DNA of 64,000 nucleotides from Patiria pectinifera (lineage: Eukaryota > Echinodermata > Asteroidea > Valvatida > Asterinidae). The stretch's first letter is position 1. Each line of letters opens with the position of its first letter. The notes below the pieces were generated by a model. It saw only the letters and a program-made list of their open reading frames with translations, searched no databases and had not been told where the DNA came from. Positions 44,060-56,200 of the stretch are shown here, piece by piece. Position numbers and translations under genes: made by a program. The stretch is taken from contig CM057149.1 in NCBI GenBank assembly GCA_029964075.1, forward strand, positions 15,576,197 to 15,640,196. Direction: 5' to 3'.

Positions 44060-44330
44060 AACAAAAGAGATCCACATAAACCAGGTAGAGGCGACGTTGT
44101 GTGGACTTGGGCAAGTCCACACAGTGTTTCCCCATTTCTGGAAAACAGGTTCAGAGGCATTTTTGGGTTAGGTTTATCTGTGGCGAGATGAAGAGAAACA
44201 CTAAGGGGGATCATAGAAGAAAAAAAATGGGTTGAAAGAGTTTTCACAGTTTGAGGAAAATTAGTTTGTTTTCACTGGTTTTTCTTAACTACACGAAACC
44301 AAGGTCCCAATGTCCACCCTTGGTGTGTGA
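44060..44330 (-). repeat. Dispersed repeat R1, copy 2 (inverted)
   Basis: Reverse complement of the R1 block: TGTGTGGACTTGGGCAAGTC, GGAAAACAGGTT, GAGGCATTTTTGGGTTAGG, 'gatgaagagaaac', GTTTTTCTTAACTACACG. Flanked on the right by several GTCTCCACA motifs (44400-44670). Confidence 0.7.
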
Positions 44331-46121
44331 CGTAAACGTGTGTGTGGGTGTGCGTGTGACCACAAATTCGCTGCCTTGTGGAGACTCACACACAATAGTG
44401 AACAAAACATTGTAAAGGTCTCCACAGGGCAATTTCTATAGATGAATAGGTCTCCACAAGGTTTTCACGAAATAGATATATGGATTCAAAAACTAGGAAT
44501 TTCCAAGGTGTGTTTATTTGTCGCAAATGGAAGAGTTTTAGAAAAGGGATATTAATTCCAAATTTCAGCCCAGGAAACTTATTCTGGTTAAAATAAGAGC
44601 ATTTTGAAAATTCACTTTCAAAATGGAACACTTTACTACACGGGAACAAAGAAATGTCTCCACAAGGATACAAATTTTGGAATGGGTGTGTGTGTGGGGG
44701 GAGGTTGAGTGTTATGGGAGGGGGGGGGGTTTCCCAATTCCTGTTAAATCCGTTAACCATGGTCATTTAAGGGACTAACACATGCAGAGGAAGGGAGAGG
44801 GGATCGACCATTTTTTTTATGGGAGGCGTGCGTCACAATACAGGCTACGCCGCTACGCATAAGTAACGAAAAGAAAAGCCCTTGCATGGTAGCAGACGCC
44901 AACATTTTGTTGTTGTTGAAAATAATATATTCCAAAGAATAAATTGGTTAGAAAAGATAAAAATCATTCTGCCATTTCAGGTAAACCAGAGACAGTACAG
45001 CGGTGTTGGAGTGATTTCAAGTCGGTACTTGGTTAATAAGTCTGTACATTCGGCTCCGCGGTGCGTTGCGCCGACTGATACGGACAAACCCCAGCCGTTT
45101 AACGACTTCAGAACAAGTCTATGCGAGCTTGTCGATTTATTTAGCACAAAATAGCTACGTCGCAACAGGAAACCAATCGCATCACGGCCACCATGTGTTT
45201 TAATTAACATTATCATTACTTTGATTTATATAGAATAATTTTTTTTTGCCGTGAATGTCATTTTACCATGGAAACCACCCGAAACAAGTTAATACAATCA
45301 GCAGAAAGAGCAAACTAGAAATCATATACATGTATAGCAAAACGCAGATGCCCATCCTTCTATTCTTCTGCGTTTATCCGGGGAAGTCAGACAGCGGGAG
45401 GAACGTGGCGATTGGTGTTAAAGCTCCGTTGCGAATTCTAGAACCGATCTTTCATCTCTGGAGCCTAGTGGTTGTGTCAGCAGATCTCTGCCGGACGAAC
45501 GCGGATTCAACCCGGGGAGGACTCGCTGGATTCACGCTGAACTAAATCGGTGAGTCAATTAATCTAATATTTTGGCAGTCACTTTTGTCAAAAAAGCTGC
45601 TGATGAATTTCATAATTATTCTGGACTTTTTCCAAGGGTAAGTTGGCAATGACATTTAATTAAGGAACTACCACCACATTTTCAGATATATCTGGGCAAT
45701 AGTAAAAAATCACGATAAGTTTAGGGGAACTTTTTGCTCTGGATTTAAAGATGCACTGTCTGTACTTCTTTAAGGTTCATCTGGAACATTTTTTTCGGTC
45801 TTACATTTTCAAATTGCCATTTTGCTGGATGTAAAAAGAAGGTGTTCTCCTGAGCATTAGACATTGAACGAAAATAAATCCGCCAATGGTTATAGTTATA
45901 GAAATATTTCATATTTTGTTGACGTTCTGACTCGCCCAGAAGACTGCCAGCTCCGTCAGAATTGCTAAGGAAAAGGTATTCTGGAGACCACTTTTGTGAT
46001 AACTATTTATTCATTATTCACCAATACTATGCGAATCTCGGTTCGTTACTTAACTGGCTGGGCTTTCGGTTTTTGAATGTGCTGACTGCAACAACTTAGC
46101 CCTGCCCATCCCCTCCCCCAG
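44331..46121. other. Intergenic DNA upstream of FREP-2; possible non-coding leader exon near 45400-45549
   Basis: GC-richer than its surroundings at about 45370-45549 and ending in a consensus donor (ATCG, then GTGAGT at 45550). Because the first coding FREP-2 exon has a strong acceptor at its 5' side, a leader exon must lie upstream, and this is one candidate. No other support exists. Confidence 0.25.
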
Positions 46122-46379
46122 CATGGGCGTTGCGAGGGAGGGAGGGAGGGCAAACAAAAACAAAACAAAAAGAAAGAAAAAGAAGGAAGGAAAACAAAAA
46201 GAGAAAAAAGAAAATAACAAGAGGCGCGAAGTCACATTGGTGTAAATTTAATGGGTTGGGGGCTGTCCCTGCCCCCCTCTAAAACTGATAAATCGAGGAT
46301 ATGTTGAGAAATACATGAATTTTCTTGGGAAAAAATATGTTTTGCCCCCCTCTAGAAAAAAATTCTGGTGACGCCCATG
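46122..46379. mobile_element. hAT-like MITE, CATGGGCGTCGC family, copy 2
   Basis: It starts CATGGGCGTTGCGAGG and ends GGTGACGCCCATG. Its interior is the reverse complement of 7782-8024 (TTTTGCCCCCCTCTAGA, 'aaaactgataaatcgagga'). Flanks TCCCCCAG and TTCCCCGG agree at 6 of 8 positions, a decayed TSD. Confidence 0.75.
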
Positions 46380-46635
46380 TTCCCCGGTGATGTATATCCC
46401 TGCTCCTCCATGTTGAGGTGCAGTTGAGTTGTTTTTAATCGAAATGGCAGCAGTTTTTTAAAGGCAAAGATATTTATTGTTTTCGTTTTCAATGATTGCA
46501 CCATACAAAATGAAAAAAAAATAATTGTTCGAAACCTATCCTGTTGAAGTTTCAGCTCTGCAGATGTTACTCTTTTCGAGGAAACAGTGAAAACCATGCA
46601 CAGGTTTTTGATCACGAAGCACTGTAATATATTTA

Positions 46636-47499
46636 TATAGGTTTTCTCGGCTATTTTAAAAACATTTTTAGTTCGAATTCACCAATTATTATATTCAAAT
46701 TCGTCCAGCAACTTCGATTTAGTGCACTTTGAATGTTAAATTTCGTATTTCAAAAGAGAAAATCGAATATTCTGCGACAAGAAAAGTGTGCTCATTGTTT
46801 GGATTCGCTTGAGCTGAAGTTGAAATTGTCCGACACGGAGACAAAATTAAACATTGGAAGTGTACCAAATCGATGTTGAATGACGAATTTGAATATATGT
46901 TTTCCCGGCCAATTTCCTAAAATGTTCATTCACTTCTGAATATCGGTCATTCATTTTCGTCTTAGTTTAAGAATCGCTCTGAACACGCGTTTTATGTTTG
47001 CTACCACAGCATTCGATTCCATTTCAGTTCAGTCAATTAAGTGATTGAGCAGCACATTTCGTTTATGCTCATTCAGATTCGTTTACAAGACTTCCTTTTC
47101 ACTTTAGAGGGCGATTTCAAACATTGGTCATTCTATTTCACTTTTAGTTTAATGTTCTGTGATGCAGTCTGCTATTTTAAATGAGAAAAACGTACTTTTG
47201 ATTGCACATTCACGAAATTGTATGCCAGAACTCTGCGCGAAAAGGTATGCTTGCGTAAATGAATGCACAGGTAACGTAATTGGCCGGTTTTTTTCTCAAA
47301 ACCGAATGCACGGCCAACGAAAACGATTGAACTTTCGTTGAATTGAAATGGGATTAAAGACGTCCATTCAAATTCAGACGAAAAAAGAATGACGGATTTT
47401 CAGAAGTGAGTGAACATTTTAGGAAATTGGGCGGGAAAACTATATGAGAAACGGTGAATTTGAATGATTAACATTTTAAAATAGCCTGGAAAACCTATG
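46636..47499. mobile_element. TATAGG element, type A, interrupted by a nested type B
   Basis: The left end TATAGGTTTTCTCGGCTATTTTAAAA and right end ACATTTTAAAATAGCCTGGAAAACCTA are the type A inverted repeats. Between them a complete type B element (46896-47444) splits the A interior right after GACGAATTTGAA. Without the insert, A is about 315 bp and internally deleted relative to 49233-49699. Confidence 0.8.
46896..47444. mobile_element. TATAGG element, type B, copy 2 (nested)
   Basis: TATGTTTTCCCGGCCAATTTCC on the left and GGAAATTGGGCGGGAAAACTATA on the right. The interior is about 85-90% like 39905-40452 by eye (GATTGAGCAGCAC, 'cttgcgtaaatgaatgcacagg'). Confidence 0.82.
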
Positions 47500-47702
47500 T
47501 TACCAGTGACGGTTTTTGAGGTTTTTCTCAAGAAATAAAGCGACAAGTCCTGGATAAACAGGAAAAAATGACCAGAATGTTTGTATTTCCGTACATTTTC
47601 AATGGACTGCTTTCGCTTCTTGCCTCAATACCCTTTATGCGCATGCGCACATTATAATTATCGTATATTAGTAAAAAGGTCTATATTACAAAATGTACAA
47701 TT

Positions 47703-47955
47703 ATTAGGGAGACACGTTATCGTAATTTCTTCTGTAATAAGGAGACACCGGTCATTATGGAGACACATAACTGTCCGACCCTAATGGCACAGCCCCCATT
47801 AGAGGCAAAATTGTATCGTCGCAATTAAGTTGTATTTATTGCTCGTGGTCTAATTAGTAAACATACCGAAATTCGTGGAAAAATGACAATATTAGGTTAG
47901 GGAACATTTAAGTTTGAAAAATTGTGTGCACAATTCTATAGGGAAGCCTCCCTAA
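47703..47955. repeat. Dispersed repeat R2, copy 2, with ATTAGGGAG ends
   Basis: It begins ATTAGGGAGAC and ends GCCTCCCTAAT, imperfect inverted ends that suggest a small MITE. It shares its body with 36790-37045. Confidence 0.6.
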
Positions 47956-48499
47956 TGGCCCATTCCCTGCCCCGCTGTCATTTAGTCTGCTCGTCAGGCC
48001 GTTCAATTTGTTTCAGAGTGTTGCAGATGCCCCAAAAAGGAAGAAGAGAGGGTTGTTGTTTTTTTTTGGGGGGGGGGTAGTTTGGAATAAAACATACGTG
48101 TTGAAATATTTTTATAAAATCGAACCTGTAAAAGTGTACGGGTAATGCAAATTTTGCTGGATTTTCGATCGTAGCATACTAACCGAAGCGTACGGGCAAG
48201 GAAAAAAAATGCCAAAAAAAAACAACAACAACATTAACAACAACAAACATACATCGAGTAATAATTGTCATCTCTTTTCGTTTCTCCAAATTTCCATTAA
48301 TATTAGCCCACCTCGATGTATCGACTTCTCATTAATTGCAATTACAAAAACAACACTCGTGTGCTTGACATTCCTTTGGGAAAAACATATTTACACATCT
48401 TTAAACTGACTTGACAAGCCCGTATAGCAAGAGAGGGGATGAGTATCGAACTTTATCATACCCTGCATAGTTTGTTTGTTTTACATACCTAGTGTGAAC

Positions 48500-48720
48500 A
48501 TTCCTTTGTTTTTGTGTAGTTAAGAAAAACTAGTGAACAAAACTCAATTTTCTCAAACTGTGAAAACTCTTTCAGCCCAATTTTTTTCTATGATCCCTCT
48601 ATAGCGTTTCTCTTCATTTTCCCACGGATAAACCTAATCTAAAAAATGCCTCCAAACCTGTTTCCTACCTGGTTGATGTGGATATCTTTTGTTCGGAAGT
48701 CCACACAGTGAATGTAATGC
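48500..48720 (+). repeat. Dispersed repeat R1, copy 3
   Basis: 'tttgtgtagttaagaaaaac', 'gtttctcttcattttcc', 'aaaatgcctccaaacctgttt' and GAAGTCCACACAGTGAATGTAATGC match copies 1 and 2. Confidence 0.7.
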
Positions 48721-48923
48721 TTGTCCCAGTGTACCTAAACCAAAATACACACTCTGCATTATTGTTACCTAACGCATCCCCCTAAGATTTCTCAAAAGAA
48801 TTTCTGAGATTTCCGGAACAAAAATAAAAAGAGGGAGTGGTTTCCTCCATCGCATCTTCCTTCCAATGAACGACAATGAACGACACGCACCAAATTCGAC
48901 AATGGTACTGTTTTACGTTTTAA

Positions 48924-49232
48924 ATATAGATTTCCCAGCTTTTTAAGAGTTTTTCTTCGAATTCATCGATGTTAACATTCAAATTGTTCCAACATCGACT
49001 AATTGCACTTTCAATGTGTAATTTCGTCTTTTGTCAGACCGCGTTAAATCTAGTCAAAGGAAATTCAAACAACAAGCACATGTTTTCGTCCCAGTGTATT
49101 CGATTTCGTCTCCTCTATACGCCAAATCTTGTTGTTTAGAAATCGAATTCGTCTAATGCTTAACATTTTAATCATTTCAATTTTGTTGAAGTTTGTCGTA
49201 CTTTATAGTGATATCTTATAGATTGCAGATAA
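48924..49232. mobile_element. TATAGG element, type A, left-half remnant
   Basis: 'atatagatttcccagctttttaa' is a worn type A terminus. It is followed by 'gaattcatcgatgttaacattcaaattgttcc' and GCACTTTCAATGTGTAATTTCG in the type A order, then the copy stops where the next type A element begins. Confidence 0.6.
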
Positions 49233-49699
49233 TATAGGTTTTCCCGGCTATTTTAAAACGTTTATCATTCAAATTCAACATTACTACTATTCGAATTCGT
49301 CCATCAACACTGAATTACTGCACTTCAAATGTTTAATTTCGTCTTTGTCAGAAAATTTCAAATTCAGTTCAAGCAAATTCAAACAATGAGCACGCGTTTT
49401 CGTCCCGGAGTATTTGATTTCGTCTCGTCTGCGCCAAACCTCGTTATTCAGAAATCAAATTCGTCTAATTGATTTTATAAGACGAATTTGATACCTGAAT
49501 GCTGCCATTCAATTTGATCTGTAATGACGAATATTCTCGACCCGGTGACTATAAAGACGCTAACCAAACTTTGAAATTGAAAGGTAAATGACTAAATTGG
49601 TTTTGTTAAAAGCGTGCGAAACTTTTCTCGGACGAAATTGAATGTTAGAGTTGGTGAATTTGAATGAGAAATGTTTTAAAATAGCCGGGAAAACCTATA
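49233..49699. mobile_element. TATAGG element, type A, full-length copy
   Basis: TATAGGTTTTCCCGGCTATTTTAAAAC to GTTTTAAAATAGCCGGGAAAACCTATA, inverted repeats of about 45 bp. The interior has TTCGTCTAATTGATTTTATAAG, GACGAATTTGATACCTG, 'ctcgacccggtgact' and 'gtgaccaaac'-like blocks. 467 bp, non-coding. It is the clearest type A reference copy in the window. Confidence 0.88.
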
Positions 49700-49781
49700 G
49701 TTAGGCCGCTATTCAGAAAAATGCTTCACTTATTTTCTTTCCGTGTTTCTTAACAAATTTACAAATTGCTGTCACCAGACT

Positions 49782-50030
49782 AATTTACATTTCGATCAGA
49801 CGAATTTGATCTCTGAAGGCTGCCATTTGGCAACAGCCTACACGAATTTGATCGGGATTGACGAATATGCTCGACCCGTTGTTTAAAGAGGGTGACCAAA
49901 AATTCGAAATTGAATGGAAAATGATTAAAGTGGTTTAGGTAAAAGCATATATAATTTTCTTGAACGAAATTGAATGTTAAAGTTTGTGATTTTGAGTGAA
50001 AAACTTTTAAAATAGCCGGGAAAACCTATA
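49782..50030. mobile_element. TATAGG element, type A, right-half remnant next to FREP-2 exon 1
   Basis: It starts within the type A interior ('gacgaatttgatctctgaa') and ends CTTTTAAAATAGCCGGGAAAACCTATA, 207 bp before the FREP-2 exon acceptor. Confidence 0.7.
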
Positions 50031-50237
50031 TATAACACGAACTAACAAGTCCCGCATTATTGACACACGGTTTAAAAGGTTCACGTTTCATTAAGAACAC
50101 AAAGATCTTTCGTCCCCGCAGGCTTTACGGTCCTGTTTGGGCGCAATCCGGCCTTACGATGACGGTTGTTCTCGTAGTCAGATTTGTTAATTGAAATAAT
50201 GGTCCCTAATTATTTTATTTATTATTTTTCTTTTCAG

Positions 50238-53200
50238 AGTTGAAGTGGGAGCGATCATTATGCCGCCTGGGTGGAATCCATCAACCTTTATAGCGTTAGC
50301 TGTCGTTGTTGTGGGTATGTAAGGCATTTCTGTTAATTTGTTTTCAGCGCTTTGAATCCTTCGGCACAGGCGCTTTATAAATCCCTGTTATTGTTTATTG
50401 TTATTATTATTTGCTCTGTCTAGATATTTATCTCACAGCCAACAACTAACAATTGACTGATTTTTATTTATTATAGGTTTTCCGGCTATTTTAAGTTTAT
50501 CTTTCGAATTCACCGTTTCTAATATAGTTTTTCCCGGCCAGTTTCCTAAAATGTTCATTTCACTTCTGAAAATCGGTCATTCAATTTCATCTGAATTTGA
50601 GAATCTCTCCCCTGAACACGCGTTTCATTTTCGCTACCAGAGCATTCGATTCCATTTCAGTTCATTCAATTAAGTGATTGAGCAGCACCTTTTGTTTGTG
50701 TCCATTCAGATTCGCTGATGACACTTATTTTTCGCTTTTTTTTGGGGGGGGGATTTCAAACATTCACCATTCTATTTCACGTTTATTTTTTTTTTTTTTT
50801 TAGTATTTTTCGTCTAATTGATTTATACAAGACGAATTTGATCTCTGAATGCTGCAATTCGGCAACACCTCAGACGAATTTGATCTGTAGTGACAAATAT
50901 TCTCGACCCGGTGACCAAAAAGGGGTGACCAAAATTTGAAATTTGATGGCTAATGACTAAATTGGTTTTGTTAAGAGCATTTTGACTTTGTTTTCTCGGA
51001 CGGAACTGAATGTTAGAGTTGGTTAATCTGAATGAAAAATGTTTTAAAATAGCCGGGAAAACCCGTGACTAAAGAGGGTGACCAAACTTTAAAATTGAAT
51101 GGTAAATGACTAATTTGGTAAAAGCGTGTGAAATGTTTCTAGGACGAATTTGAATGTTAGAGTTTGTGAATTTGAATGAAATATGTTTTAAAATAGCCGG
51201 GAAAACCTATATTAAACGTGCTCAAAGGTGGCACAATTTGCCATTTAATTTATACATTACAATGTACGCACAGTTTATGTGGAAAAAAAACTAAAGTTGA
51301 AAATAATATTCTCAAATTGTTCGCATATTAACATAAACAAATGGGTTTTGACGCATGCATTCTTAGCCTGAATGATAAAGGTTTTCCCGGCTATTTTAAA
51401 ACATTTTTTGGTTCGAATTCACCGATTCTTACTTTCAATTTCGTCCAGCAACATCGATTTAGTGCACTTTCAATGTTTAATTTCGTCTTTTGTCAGACAA
51501 TTTCAAATTTAGTCCAAACAATGAGCACACGTTTTCGACCTGGTGTATTCGATTTCGTCTGGTCTACGACGAATCGTGTTATTCAAACATCAAATTCGTC
51601 TAATTGATTTATATAAGACGAATTTGATCTGTGGATGCTGCCATTCGGCAACAGCTTAGACGAATTTGATCTGTAGTAACAAATATTATCGACCCGGTGA
51701 CTAAAAAAGGTGACCAAACTTTGAATTTCAATTGCTAATGACTAAATTGATTTTGTTGAAAGCATGTGATGTTTTTTCTTGGACGGAACTGAATGTTAGA
51801 GTTAGTGAATCTGAATGAAAAATGTTTTAAAATAGCCAGGAATACCTGTAATATAGGTTTTCCCGGCCACTTTCACCAAGTTTTCATTCAATTTAACGCC
51901 TGGCTCATTCGATTTAGATTGAAATTGAAAGACCACGCAGATGGGCATTCGACAATCAAAAAGAATCATTCAATTTCACTATCCGAGCATTCTATCGCCT
52001 TTTAGCTTCACTCATCCCTATCAAAGATGCATTCATATTAAAAGTATCGCGTTGTTCATTCAATTTCGTCTAAACCAGCAGTAAGGGGTTGATCGGGCAT
52101 TCGTTTTCATTAATGGGCAAACATATTTCACATTTTGTCAAACGTCTTTTAAGACTTCATGTACGTGTCCGTATTCCTTTGCGTATTAAAATCATATTTG
52201 ATGTCTTCTATCCATAGATACCTTTCTTTCTTAATTAAAGGGTATGTGCAATGAATTTTTCTCAAGATTTTTTTTGTGCAACTCTTTACTACTGTGAAAA
52301 TTAAGGAAAATACACATTTAGTGACAACATTTTGTTGTTTAATCTCATTTCAAAAGTGCACTTCTTTAAACATTTAAAAGTGTCCATGCTTTTCGGAACT
52401 GCGTATGAGCGCGTTGTTACTGTGATGTCATTTCAGGAAGACAATGTTCAGTTTAGAGGTTTTTCTTTTAAATTATTCATCCAAAATTTGCTAATTGAAA
52501 ACATTTGTGAGAAAGGGTTGCTCGTTGGCTTATTGCCATGTACTGAAACATCATAGAATCAACAAAAATAAAAAAATTCTGACAGCAAAATATCCAAAAT
52601 TCTAGCAACCTTTTGTGCTAAAATAGCTATGTAACATTAATCATGCCCGGAATGCCATCATAGGTTTTTTTTTATTGAATATGAAGTTTTGCATTAGCAT
52701 AAAAACAGAGAAGGCACCAACACACCCCTCAAAATGGAAAATAAATCTTGCAAATAAGGTTAAATGTGACACAAAGATGCATATATTTTCAATGTTTGCA
52801 TTGAAAACTTACTTTGCATGGGCCCTTTGAATACAGTAAGCGTTCGGTCAGACATACGTTAGAAAACATTTAAGAAATAACACAAGAGAAGTGTTCCCGA
52901 TGGTACAACCATTGCCAAACATATAACGTGTCCCGATGTCTTGCACGTCTTGCTCAAACGTTTAAACAAGTAGAAAAGATAAACAGTGAAAAAGAAATTA
53001 TCTTAGTCCTTTTCAGTTAATTATTTCGTTACATCATGTTTCCCTCATATCAGTTAATTTGTAACATTGTAAATTTTATAGTCATCAAGGTGGGTTTTTT
53101 TTTTTGGGGGGGGGAATGAACCTCGGAGGAAAATAGGAAAAATATATCGATTAAAAAAGGTTACTAATTTAAATGACCAAACGATGAAAGCGATTGCCCA

Positions 53201-56200
53201 TAAACGAATAAGAAACGAAAAGCATGGTTATACGTTATAAGCGCACAGATGTTCGCTAATTTGAATGCATCAACCGTCAAAAGGTTGCAAAGACTTAATT
53301 TACGACTGCTACAAGTTAAGTCGTGAATGCACCAAAACGAAATAGGCTGCCCGAAAATGAATACGAACATTGACAGCAAAATCTTGGCTGCCTAAAAATT
53401 AAATCGAATGAACCCGAAATGAAAAAGAAACCCCAATTTGACAACATGTGCAAAACTCACGCGAAATTGAATGGCTGATAATGAAATCGATTAGAAAAAA
53501 TAGGAAATTCGCCGGGAAAACCTATATATAGGTTTTCCTGGCCAATGTTACCAAGTTTTCATTCAATTTAACGCCTGGCTCATTCTATTTAGATTGAAAT
53601 TGAAAGATCACGCAGATCGGCATTCGACAATCAAAAAGAATCATTCAGTTTCACCGAGCATTCTATCGTCTTTTAGCTTCACTCGTCCCTATCAAAGATG
53701 CATTCGTATTAAAGGTATCGCGTTGTTCATTCAATTTCGTCTAACCCAGCAGTAAGGGGCTGATTGGGCATTCGTTTTCATTAATGGGCAAACATATTTC
53801 ACATTTTGTCAAACATCTTTTAAGACTTCATACGTGTCCGTATTCCTTAGCGTGAATCACATGTGATGTTTTTAATCCGTAGATGCCTTTCTTTCTTAAT
53901 TGAAGGGTATGTGCAGTGATATTTTCTCAGGAATTCTTTTTGTGCAACTCTTTACTACTGTGAGATGTAAGAAAACTACACATTTGACAACATTGTTGGT
54001 TAATCTTATTGCAAAGTGCACTTCTTTAAACATTTAAAAGTTTCCATGCTTTTCCCTACTACGTATATATGAGCGCGCCGTTATTGCGATGTTATCTTCA
54101 GGAAGACACTGTTCAGTTTAGGGTTTTTTCTTTAAAATTATTCATCCAAAATTTGCTAACTGAAAACATTTGTGGGAAAGGGTTGCTCATTGGCTTACTG
54201 CCATGTACTGAAACATTAAAGGATCACCTAATAAAAGAAATTTATGACAGCAAAATATCCAAATTCTAAAAAATTGTTTGTGCTTAAATATCCATTTAAC
54301 ATTAATCATGCCCGGAATGCCATCGCAGGTTTTCTAATGAATATGAAACTTTGCATTTGCATAAAAACGGAGAAGGCACCAAAAACACCCTTCAAAGTAA
54401 AAAAATAAAACTTGCAAATAGAGTTAAATCTGACAAAAAGATATATTTTCAAGGATATATTTTGCATGGGCCCTTTTAATACGGTAAATGTTCGATCAGA
54501 CATACGCAAGAAAACATTTAAGGAATAAGGCAAGAGAAGTGTTCCCGATGGTACAACCATTGCCAAATTTATACGTGTCCCGATGTCTTGCGCGTCAAGA
54601 AATTGTCAACGTAAAGATGTCTTTTGCTCAAACGTTTAAACAAGTAGAAAAGATCGACTAACATTGAAAAAATACCTTAGGCCAAAAAAAAAAAGTCTCC
54701 AGTTTCTGGTATGCGCGCCCGTCGCCGTAGCCATGCGCGTCGGCAAAATGAAAAAGTTTTTTTTTCAATACAAGATGATGTTTCAAAACCGCCAAACTCA
54801 CTGGTTTGACTGGAATTCTGCTGCTGCACAATTTTAACGTGTTTTTAGAAGGGGTTATGATCGAGAATAAGATTTATGTGGCCTCTCTGGACTCCCATAT
54901 ATTTGCACTAAGTTTAGTCAGGCACCATTTGCAGTCATCAGCCGACATTTGAAGCCAAAAAAAAAAAAACAGGTAAAAAAAAAAAGCCGCGTCGCCGCAC
55001 CACTTTTGGGGCAAGCTCCATACCAGAAACCGGAGACTTTTTTTTTTTTGGCCTTAGTCCCTTTCAATTAATTATTTTGTAACATCTTGTTTCCCTCATA
55101 TCACTTAATTTTTAACAATGTAAAATTTACAGTCATCAAGTTTTTTTGAACCTCCGAGGAAAATAGGAAAATATATCGATTAAAACATCTTACTAATTTA
55201 AATGACCAAACGACGAAAGCGATTGCCTATAAACGAATAAGAAACGAAATGCATGGTCATACGTTATAAGCGCACATATGTTAAGACTGCTACAAATTAA
55301 GTCTTGAATGCACAAAAACGAAAAACAGGATGCCCGAAAACGTAAACGAACATTCAGAGCAAAATCTTGGCTGCCTTGAAATGAAATTGAATGAACCCAA
55401 AATGAAAACGAAACCCCAATTTGACCACATGTGCAAAACTCACGCGAATTTGAATGGCTGAAAATGAAACTGATTAGAAAAATTCGGAAATTCGCCGGAA
55501 AAACCTATATTAGTTCAAAGGAATGAAACGTTTTTTTTGTCATTAGTCATACCTTATGAGACACCGAACATTAGGAAGTCGGACATTTCAATGCCTCCCT
55601 AATGTCACAGCTCCTATTTAGATGCAAAATATTATCGTCGCCAATTGGCTGGTCTAGATCGATTGCTCTTGATCCAAAATGTATATCCACATTCGTGGGG
55701 TTAGGATGAGGGAAAATCGGGGTCAGGGTCATAAAAGTTGGAAAAAATTATGTTTAGGCTTACAGGGCTAGGGAATGTCTCCCTTTCCGTAATTATAGGT
55801 TTTCCCGGCCAAGTTAGCAGATTTGGCGGCCAAATTGGCGACCAATCACTCATTTTCGCACGAATTTGAATGCACGTTGAGATCAACATTCAATTACCTA
55901 AAAACACTAATCAATTTCACGTTAGAAGCATGCGATTATATATATTTTTAATCATGCAATTTCAACAAGGGCATTCAAATTAAAATTGCACAAACGCGCA
56001 TCCAAATTCGCCTCAGTTTCAAGCTGTGTAAGTTTGGTAATTCGAATTCACCCTTAAGCAAGCCTATGTGGAAAGTAAGCAAAGCAATTCGAAATACATG
56101 TAGTTCCATGTCGTTCTGTCGTTTGTTTGAAAAAGATGGAGTACTTTTGTCCCAATTTTGAAATATAGATATAAAAACCTGCCTCCCACAAGATTCTTCC

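Noticed and set aside
43879-44247. Pro/Ser/His-rich minus-strand frame
   Set aside because: Read-through of a G-rich low-complexity tract and the R1 repeat; not a gene.
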